This document shows positions 1 to 4,671 of a stretch of 11,343 nucleotides of DNA, piece after piece. The notes under the pieces are model-generated. The model saw nothing but the letters and a program-made list of their open reading frames with translations. It did not search any database and was not told the origin of the DNA. Origin of the DNA: Bacillota bacterium (GTDB lineage: Bacteria > Bacillota > Sulfobacillia > JAJZIM01 > JAJZBP01); assembly GCA_021798855.1 (NCBI GenBank), contig JAJZBP010000049.1, positions 1-11,343 on the forward strand, given 5' to 3'. Made by a program: the position numbers and the translations under genes. Within the stretch, counting starts at the first letter, position 1. Each line of letters starts with the position of its first letter.

Positions 1-1029
1 ATAAACAAGGTTGCCGTTCTCGGGGCCGGAGGTTGGGGAACGGCCTTGGCGATCCTGCTTGGGGGCAAGGGACTGAAGGTGAGCCTTTGGGCCAGGCGGG
101 CGGAGTTTGCCGCCGAGTTGGAGAAAGCACGGGAAAATAGGCGCTACCTGCCGGGAGTTTACCTCAATGGGGGGGTGAAGGTGACCGCCCGCATCGACGA
201 GGCCTTGGAAGACGCCCAAACGGTGCTCTTCGCCGTTCCGTCCCACGGGATGCGTCAGGTGGCCGGCCTGGCCGGCGCGTTTTGGCCGCCGGGGGCGGTG
301 GCCGTTTCGGCTACCAAGGGGTTGGAAGAGGGAACCTGGGTCCGGATGTCGCGGGTCTTGCGGGACGTCCTGGGTGATCCACCGGTTGGGGTGATCTCCG
401 GACCCAACCATGCCGAGGAAGTGGGTCGGGGCCTGCCGGCGGCCACGGTGGTGGCCGCGACGGAACCGGAATTGGCCTTTCTTTTGCAGGAAATTTTTGC
501 GCAAGCCAAGCTGCGCGTTTACACCAACCCCGATGTGGCCGGGGTGGAACTGGGTGGGAGTCTGAAGAACGTCATCGCCTTGGCGGCGGGGATGGCGGAG
601 GGTTTGGGCCTGGGAGACAATGCCAAGGCCGCCCTGCTGACCCGCGGTCTGGCCGAAATGGCCAGGCTGGGGGTGGCGTTGGGGGCGAGGGAAGCCACGT
701 TTTACGGCCTTTCGGGGCTGGGAGACCTGGTGGTGACCTGCGCTTCCGTTCACAGTCGAAACCGCCGGGCCGGGATGGAACTGGGGCGGGGCCGAACGCC
801 GGCGGACATCATCGCCGGGACGCCAATGGTGATCGAGGGGGTGCGGACGGCCAAGGCGGCGGCGGCACTGGCCGAGGAAACCAGAATCCAGATGCCGGTG
901 GCGGAAGTCGTTTGGCGTGTGCTTTTCGGAGGACTTTCCCCGGGCGAGGGGGTCGGCGCCCTGATGGAACGACCCCTGGCGGACGAGACCGGCGGGACGG
1001 GACGCACCGCGACACCGCGAACCACATAA
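1..1029 (+). CDS. gpsA: NAD(P)H-dependent glycerol-3-phosphate dehydrogenase, 5' partial
   Basis: Reduces dihydroxyacetone phosphate to sn-glycerol-3-phosphate in the cytoplasm, the precursor of phospholipid backbones. The frame is open from base 1 and ends at TAA 1027-1029, giving 342 residues, near full length for GpsA (about 330-345). Only the start codon and perhaps a few residues lie outside the window. Seen: N-terminal Rossmann motif VLGAGGWGTA (residues 5-14), the FAVPSHGMR segment, SGPNHAEEV, and the catalytic-lysine segment GGSLKNV with Lys at about residue 189, followed by the GLGDLVVTC block of the C-terminal helical domain. The last 15 or so residues (ADETGGTGR...) are Thr/Gly/Arg-rich and look like a non-conserved tail. 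Upstream context is not visible. In many Firmicutes gpsA lies just before spoIVA, as it does here after about 3.6 kb. The identification is secure. Confidence 0.97.
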   Translation: MNKVAVLGAGGWGTALAILLGGKGLKVSLWARRAEFAAELEKARENRRYLPGVYLNGGVKVTARIDEALEDAQTVLFAVPSHGMRQVAGLAGAFWPPGAVAVSATKGLEEGTWVRMSRVLRDVLGDPPVGVISGPNHAEEVGRGLPAATVVAATEPELAFLLQEIFAQAKLRVYTNPDVAGVELGGSLKNVIALAAGMAEGLGLGDNAKAALLTRGLAEMARLGVALGAREATFYGLSGLGDLVVTCASVHSRNRRAGMELGRGRTPADIIAGTPMVIEGVRTAKAAAALAEETRIQMPVAEVVWRVLFGGLSPGEGVGALMERPLADETGGTGRTATPRTT

Positions 1030-1059
1030 GCTGGAACCATCTACGACAAGAGGCGGGTG

Positions 1060-1155
1060 ATGGTGTTGAAGGAATGGTTTAAGGAGTCGTTCTCCTTCGT
1101 CCTGTCCAAGAAGTCACTGGTTCCACCGGTGTGGTTTCCCTTTTCCAAGCCCTGA
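1060..1155 (+). CDS. small unrecognised 31-residue ORF downstream of gpsA
   Basis: ATG at 1060 and TGA at 1153-1155 encode 31 residues. An AGAGG-like ribosome binding site lies about 6 bases upstream (aagaggcgggtgATG). The ORF is in the same frame as gpsA, 30 bases after its stop, so co-transcription is likely. The N-terminal half is amphipathic and basic/aromatic (MVLKEWFKESFSFVL); the C-terminal half is rich in Pro and aromatics (VPPVWFPFSKP). There is no signal peptide and no full transmembrane segment. I do not recognise the family and assign no function. Its place between gpsA and a sporulation gene block makes a small sporulation peptide conceivable, but that is inference. It could also be a chance ORF; the plausible start signal and non-random composition argue mildly for a real gene. 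Confidence 0.45.
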   Translation: MVLKEWFKESFSFVLSKKSLVPPVWFPFSKP

Positions 1156-1466
1156 ATGGACCAGGCCGACTACCCGCCCGGTCGGACGGGAAATGAAACG
1201 GGGAGTTGTCCCGATGCTGCGGGAGCGGGCACCACGCAAACGGACGTTACGGGGGTATTGGAAATCAGCCCACCTCTTCCACCGGTGCAATTTCCGCTTT
1301 TGCGCCCGCGTGGTGTTGACGAGCCGCGGACTTGGCGGCACGCGCCGGCCGGGTCGCCGGTGTGCGCCGTGCGGCGGGAACGGCGGATAGCTTCACCCAA
1401 GGCGTGCAACTGAACCGGAAACCGAGGCCGTCTTGGCTTTTTACTTTGCCCCGGGATCTCCCCCGC
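1156..1466. other. unassigned stretch with a long GC-rich hairpin
   Basis: No convincing gene is seen between the small ORF and the first sigma-K-like promoter. Plus-strand ORFs at 1156-1413 and 1193-1390 have low-complexity Arg/Pro/Gly translations and no good ribosome binding site. The stretch contains a long imperfect hairpin: arms 1336-1349 and 1356-1369, loop CGGGTC, 11 Watson-Crick pairs, two G-U pairs and one mismatch. It lacks a T tract, so it is not a normal terminator. A weak terminator-like element follows at about 1422-1445 (CCGAG, 5-base loop, CTTGG, then CTTTTTACTTT), which could end the gpsA transcript. The stretch may be decayed coding DNA or may hold an RNA element. Confidence 0.4.
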
Positions 1467-1494
1467 ACCAATGGTGGGTGTCCGTCGTAATTTA
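1467..1494 (+). promoter_or_regulatory. sigma-K-like promoter of the first paralogue
   Basis: AC at 1467-1468, a 17-base spacer, then CGTAATTTA at 1486-1494. This matches the known sigma-K pattern (AC, 16-17 bases, CATANNNTA) with a single deviation, G for A at the second -10 base. The same arrangement with identical spacing precedes both downstream paralogues, which raises confidence here. The start codon follows 40 bases after the -10 element. Confidence 0.6.
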
Positions 1495-1533
1495 TGATTG
1501 GAACCATTGGGGGGAAAACGAGGTGAGACGATT

Positions 1534-2055
1534 TTGGCTGGACCAAGCAGTTTGGGAATGGACTGGGGATTTCCACCTCGGGAATTCGAATGTGTCCAAA
1601 GGGACGTCTTCACCACCCAGGCGACGGTGAGTCCGCCGACAAGCGGTCCCGCGCGGCCCGTTTCCTGCACCGTGACCGGCACCAGTTGCACTTTGGTCAA
1701 TTCGGCGCCCGCGCCCTTTTGCCCACCCTTTCCGTGCCCGCCGGGGGAGTTTCAGGCCCAAACCTTCAGCATCGTGATCAACGGAGTGGTGACGGTTGCG
1801 AGTGCGGGCGGGATTTCCAGCGGAACTTTCCAATTGGCCACCCTCAAGAACGTGGTTCTCTTCGCCCCCAGCGGCGCCAGGACCGGTTGTAGGGTTGCCG
1901 CCGCCTGCTTCGTCAACGGCATCTTCAACGACGTGGCGAACGTCACCATCAACGCGCTTGAGGAATTCAAGACGGTTTTGGCGCCGCTTTGCCCGGTGCC
2001 GCCCCCGTCCCCCTTCCCCTGGGGAGCGAGTCAGGGCGGGGGATGCTGCGGTTGA
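1534..2055 (+). CDS. Cys-rich putative spore-surface protein, divergent paralogue 1
   Basis: TTG at 1534 is chosen because GAGGTGA (1520-1526) lies 7 bases upstream, the same signal seen before paralogue 2; a TTG at 1498 has no such site. The product has 173 residues and 10 cysteines, with no signal peptide. It is colinear with the two downstream paralogues: TQATVSP, SCTVTGTSCTLVNS, a Pro-rich linker, VVTVASAGGISSGTFQLATLKNVVLFAPSG, then EFKTVL. It lacks the N-terminal VCIEVTKVYDSC block and has only an EFECVQRD remnant there; it ends in GGGCCG instead of a CPP-type tail. Val/Thr/Ser-rich segments alternating with Gly suggest a beta-rich structural protein. The sigma-K-like promoter and its own terminator imply late mother-cell expression, so coat or exosporium is the likely location by inference. 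No named family is recognised. Confidence 0.75.
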   Translation: MAGPSSLGMDWGFPPREFECVQRDVFTTQATVSPPTSGPARPVSCTVTGTSCTLVNSAPAPFCPPFPCPPGEFQAQTFSIVINGVVTVASAGGISSGTFQLATLKNVVLFAPSGARTGCRVAAACFVNGIFNDVANVTINALEEFKTVLAPLCPVPPPSPFPWGASQGGGCCG

Positions 2056-2068
2056 CCGGCGCGACCGG

Positions 2069-2107
2069 AAACAAAGGGAGTGAGATGGTTCACTTCCTTT
2101 GTTTTTT
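2069..2107 (+). terminator. intrinsic terminator after paralogue 1
   Basis: Stem AACAAAGG-G-AGTGA pairs with TCACT-T-CCTTTGTT around a 5-6 base loop (about GATGGT) and runs into TTTTTTT at 2102-2108. There are about 14 pairs including one G-T wobble. It lies 13 bases after the stop codon and separates this gene from the next promoter. Confidence 0.9.
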
Positions 2108-2132
2108 TGTCGGGAAAAGCGGTTAGGTCAAC

Positions 2133-2160
2133 ACCAAAAGCCTTGGTTTGCCATAATTTA
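2133..2160 (+). promoter_or_regulatory. sigma-K-like promoter of paralogue 2
   Basis: AC at 2133-2134, exactly 17 bases, then CATAATTTA at 2152-2160: a complete match to the known sigma-K pattern AC-N16/17-CATANNNTA. It lies between the preceding terminator and the gene, 51 bases before the start codon. Confidence 0.8.
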
Positions 2161-2211
2161 TAAGCGTAACCGGCCCAAACCCTGGGCCAAAAAGAAATGA
2201 GGTGATAATGA

Positions 2212-2847
2212 ATGGGAACCACTGTTGTTACCGGCCCTGGCGAGTTTCCTCAGGGGGTTCCGGCCCCCATCGAGATCGTCTGCATTGAAGTTACCAAGGT
2301 CTACGATTCCTGTTTCCAAGCGGACATTCTTACGGCCACGGCCACCGTTTCTCCGGCGATCAGCGGGACCGTGGTTTCGGGTGGATGCACCGTTACCGGA
2401 ACCAGTTGCACCTTGATCAGTTCGACGGCGGCGGCTTCGCCGCCGAACCCGCCGCCGCCCGCCACGCCTCTCTTCTTCAACCTCACCTTTAACGTGGTGG
2501 TCAGCGGAACCGTGGGCGTGATCAGTTCGGCGGGCCTGTCCACCGGATCCTTCCAGGTCAGTCAACTGAAGACGGTGACCCTGTTCGCTCCCTCCGGTGT
2601 GAGCACTCAGTGTGAGATCACCGCGGATTGCCAGATCACCAGCATATCGGGCAATACCGTGAACATTAACATTGACCTGTGCGAAGTGTTCAAGACCGTC
2701 TTCCTGGCCCAACTTCTGGTGCCGGCCTACGGTTTCTGCACTCCGTCACCCTGCTCGGTGTCGCCCATCGTCTGCCCGCCCGTACCGCCGCCCCAGTTTC
2801 CGCCCGATCCTCCCTCGTACACCGGCACCGGAGGGTGGCCGACCTAG
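2212..2847 (+). CDS. Cys-rich putative spore-surface protein, paralogue 2
   Basis: ATG 2212 follows GAGGTGAT (2199-2206) by 5 bases. The 211-residue product has 10 cysteines, no signal peptide and no membrane helix. Order of segments: short N-terminal Gly/Pro leader (1-20); conserved block VCIEVTKVYDSCFQ (about 24-37); Thr/Val-rich block ATATVSPAISGTVVSGGC with GTSCTLISS; Pro-rich linker PPNPPPPATP; second Val/Gly block with VVVSGTV and LKTVTLFAPSGVSTQC; a segment ending LCEVFKTVF; Cys/Pro-rich tail CSVSPIVCPPVPPPQFPP. It is very close to paralogue 3 in DNA and protein, implying recent duplication. The KVYDSC block resembles, from memory, N-termini of uncharacterised clostridial sporulation-related proteins, but I cannot confirm a family. 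A sigma-K-like promoter and own terminator support late mother-cell expression; a coat or exosporium role with cysteine cross-linking is inferred. Confidence 0.82.
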   Translation: MGTTVVTGPGEFPQGVPAPIEIVCIEVTKVYDSCFQADILTATATVSPAISGTVVSGGCTVTGTSCTLISSTAAASPPNPPPPATPLFFNLTFNVVVSGTVGVISSAGLSTGSFQVSQLKTVTLFAPSGVSTQCEITADCQITSISGNTVNINIDLCEVFKTVFLAQLLVPAYGFCTPSPCSVSPIVCPPVPPPQFPPDPPSYTGTGGWPT

Positions 2848-2860
2848 CGCCGAATTTCGC

Positions 2861-2898
2861 AAAAAAGACCGGGAGGACCGATCCTCCCAGTCTTTTTT
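2861..2898 (+). terminator. intrinsic terminator after paralogue 2
   Basis: AAAAAAGAC-C-GGGAGGA, loop CCGA, TCCTCCC-A-GTCTTTTTT: an almost perfect stem of about 16 pairs with a T tract, 13 bases after the stop codon. The A and T tracts at its two sides make it capable of working in both directions. Confidence 0.95.
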
Positions 2899-2913
2899 GT
2901 TTTTCCCGGCCGG

Positions 2914-2941
2914 ACATTGGAGATGATGTTCACATAATATA
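2914..2941 (+). promoter_or_regulatory. sigma-K-like promoter of paralogue 3
   Basis: AC at 2914-2915, exactly 17 bases, then CATAATATA at 2933-2941: a complete match to AC-N16/17-CATANNNTA. It begins only about 15 bases after the T tract of the preceding terminator, which fits a compact duplicated promoter-gene-terminator unit. Confidence 0.8.
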
Positions 2942-2973
2942 TAAACGTTCCAGGCTCGCGATTTAGGTCAGAA

Positions 2974-3585
2974 ATGGACGTGAGAAGATTGGCCTCGATT
3001 ACCCCCGGGCCTTGTTCCAGCGGTGGGTGCCCGCCGCCCACCGAGATCGTTTGCATAGAGGTCACCAAGGTCTACGATTCCTGCTTCCAAGCGGAAACTC
3101 TCGCGGCCACGGCCACCGTTGCCCCGGCGATCAGCGGCACGGTGGTTTCCGGCGGTTGCACCGTCATCGGCACCAGTTGCACCCTGGTAAGTTCCACGCC
3201 CGCGCCGGTGCCGCCCAACCCGGCGCCTCCGGCCACACCGGTCTTCATGAACCTGACGTTCAACGTGGTGGTCAGCGGCACCGTGGACGTTCTCAGCGCG
3301 GCCGGGTTGTCCGTCGGAGCTTTCCAGGTGAGCCAACTGAAGACGATAACCCTTTTCGCGCCTTCCGGCGTCAGCACCCAGTGTGAGATCAGCGCCAATT
3401 GCACGGTAACCAGCATTTCCGGGAACCTGGTGAACATCAGCGTTGATGTCTGCGAGGTGTTCAAAACGGTATTCCAGGCGCAACTCCTGGTGCCGTCCTA
3501 TGGTTTGTGCACTCCGTCGCCATGTTCGGTGTCGCCGCTCGTCTGTCCGCCGTCCCCGCCGTCCCAATTCCCAGGCATTTCGTAG
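2974..3585 (+). CDS. Cys-rich putative spore-surface protein, paralogue 3
   Basis: The 203-residue product has 12 cysteines and shares the full architecture of paralogue 2: VCIEVTKVYDSCFQ, AISGTVVSGGC and GTSCTLVSS, Pro-rich linker, VVVSGTVDVLSAAGLS, LKTITLFAPSGVSTQC, VCEVFKTVF, and the tail CSVSPLVCPPSPPSQFP. The N-terminal leader differs and adds CSSGGCPPP. The start is uncertain. ATG 2974 has only a weak AGGTCAG upstream; TTG 2989 sits after GGACGTGAG, one base from the GGAGGTGAG-type signal of paralogue 1, and would give a 5' leader length like its siblings. There is no signal peptide. Expression late in the mother cell is inferred from the promoter, and a structural spore-surface role is inferred from composition and setting; function is otherwise unknown. 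Confidence 0.82.
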   Translation: MDVRRLASITPGPCSSGGCPPPTEIVCIEVTKVYDSCFQAETLAATATVAPAISGTVVSGGCTVIGTSCTLVSSTPAPVPPNPAPPATPVFMNLTFNVVVSGTVDVLSAAGLSVGAFQVSQLKTITLFAPSGVSTQCEISANCTVTSISGNLVNISVDVCEVFKTVFQAQLLVPSYGLCTPSPCSVSPLVCPPSPPSQFPGIS

Positions 3586-3592
3586 GGCTAGG

Positions 3593-3627
3593 GGGAGCGC
3601 CCGTGAGGGGCACTCCCTTCTCTTGTT
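3593..3627 (+). terminator. intrinsic terminator after paralogue 3
   Basis: GGGAG-C-GCCC, loop GTGAG, GGGC-A-CTCCC, followed by TTCTCTTGTTTT. Nine pairs with one C-A mismatch. It sits between paralogue 3 and the convergent CAP gene; the T-rich tract serves the plus strand only. Confidence 0.8.
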
Positions 3628-4317
3628 TTATTGGAACAGTTGGGTTACGGCCACTCCGTAAGGGGTGTCGACGATGCCGAGGCCGACCTTGGTGTAGGCC
3701 GGATTCAGGAGGTTGACGCGGTGGCCTTGGCTTGCTTCCAGGAGGTACATGGACCACTGAACACTCTTGGCCTCGGCGATGTTTTCCGCGCCTCCGGCCG
3801 GAAGGCCCTGCTGGGCTTCCAGGTTGAAGGTGGCGCCCCAAGTGGGCGAAAAATCACTGAAATAGTGGTTGGTAACCATATCATGGCTCTTCATGGCGGC
3901 GACCTGGGAGAGACCGGAGGACAGGGTGAGGGGCGGGACGCCGGCCTGGGCTCGGAATTGGTTGATCAGGTTCAGCATCTGGGTGACCTGAGCGCCGGCG
4001 TTTTGGTTCTGGGCGGTGGAGGCGGCCGCCGGCTGGCTGAACCAACCGGACGGGGGAACCGTGGAGGAAGTGGTGGCGGAGGCTGGGGACCGCCACCAGG
4101 GGGTCGCCGTGACGGTTGCGGCAGAGGCGGACGACGTCGGCACGGAAACGGCCCCGGTGCCGGTGGACAGCCACCAGGGGGTTGCGACGACGGTTCCGGC
4201 GGATGGGGACGGGGTGGAGGGCAGATACCACGAGGCTTGCGCCAGGGGGGCGCTGAGGGTGAGCAAACCGGCAAAAAGAGACAGGGTCAACAACCAACGC
4301 GGCAAACGTAAAGCCAA
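3628..4317 (-). CDS. secreted CAP/SCP-domain protein (YkwD-like)
   Basis: TTG at 4317 is chosen because a perfect AAGGAGGT lies 7 bases upstream on the minus strand; a more upstream TTG at 4338 would put that site inside the gene. The 229-residue product starts with a typical signal peptide (RLPRWLL, hydrophobic core, LAQA/SW, cleavage likely after about residue 28). Residues 29-110 are a low-complexity Ser/Thr/Ala/Pro linker with two copies of a 26-residue repeat centred on ATPWW. Residues about 112-228 form a CAP domain: MLNLINQFRAQAGVPPL, His145 and His151 (SHDMVTNHYF), Glu178 (AENIA), His199 (SQGHRVNLLNP), VGLGIV and a C-terminal VTQLF. CAP proteins of bacteria are extracytoplasmic, often of unknown activity, and some act in sporulation or germination. 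It converges on the paralogue array and diverges from spoIVA, which is suggestive only. A weak TTGAAC-N17-TAAGCT sigma-A-like pair lies upstream (4379 to 4351). Confidence 0.92.
   Translation of the reverse strand: MALRLPRWLLTLSLFAGLLTLSAPLAQASWYLPSTPSPSAGTVVATPWWLSTGTGAVSVPTSSASAATVTATPWWRSPASATTSSTVPPSGWFSQPAAASTAQNQNAGAQVTQMLNLINQFRAQAGVPPLTLSSGLSQVAAMKSHDMVTNHYFSDFSPTWGATFNLEAQQGLPAGGAENIAEAKSVQWSMYLLEASQGHRVNLLNPAYTKVGLGIVDTPYGVAVTQLFQ
4088..4204 (-). repeat. two-copy 78-base direct repeat in the CAP protein linker
   Basis: Near-identical stretches begin at 4088 and 4166 (gac[c/a]gccaccaggggg...gacggtt), exactly 78 bases or 26 codons apart. They encode the two ATPWW-containing copies in the Ser/Thr-rich linker between signal peptide and CAP domain. 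The spacing keeps the frame, as expected of a coding duplication. Confidence 0.7.
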
Positions 4318-4507
4318 ACAGATGACCTCCTTGTCCAAGTTATGTATTCAAGCTTAACTGTTGGCATAAAAAAGTTCAAATCCCGTTAAATTGGCTCAGC
4401 AGGTGGTTGGAGAACAAATAAGGCTAATTATTGTTCGATTGTAAGGCGAATATAGCTTTGCTGGATAATGGTTGGGTTAGGCATTAGGAGCTTGATCGTG
4501 GAACGGC

Positions 4508-4535
4508 GGGGACGGGGGTGGGGGAGGGGGACGGG
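4508..4535 (+). other. G-quadruplex-type G tract upstream of spoIVA
   Basis: Five G runs of 4, 5, 5, 5 and 3 bases are separated by loops AC, T, A and AC, which meets the usual G-quadruplex sequence rule with very short loops. GGAAC (4500-4504) and GTTCC (4541-4545) flank it as a short inverted repeat. It lies about 45 bases upstream of the spoIVA -35 element, in the divergent CAP/spoIVA intergenic region (4318-4671), in which no gene is seen. Confidence 0.65.
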
Positions 4536-4580
4536 CTCCGGTTCCCGGCGACCGCCGCCAGGCGGCCCCAACAAAAAAGG

Positions 4581-4608
4581 GAATATCTGCATGGGATGGA
4601 CATATAGA
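4581..4608 (+). promoter_or_regulatory. sigma-E-like promoter of spoIVA
   Basis: GAATATC at 4581-4587 and CATATAGA at 4601-4608, separated by 13 bases, resemble the known sigma-E pattern (KMATATT and CATACAHT). spoIVA is a classical sigma-E gene in Bacillus subtilis, so the position 64 bases before the preferred start is as expected. One or two mismatches in each box keep this at moderate confidence. Confidence 0.6.
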
Positions 4609-4671
4609 TTAAACGGCTGCGGAACGGGCGGATATTTTTGATCTATGTCGGCTGCGAGGAGGCGAAGGGTA

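Noticed and set aside
1156..1413. 85-codon plus-strand ORF directly after the small gpsA-distal ORF
   Set aside because: No ribosome binding site, a low-complexity translation, and the stretch includes a strong hairpin. Kept only as an unexplained region.
1170..1700. 176-codon minus-strand open frame
   Set aside because: It crosses the coding part and promoter of paralogue 1 and gives an Arg/Pro/Gly-rich translation with no start signal.
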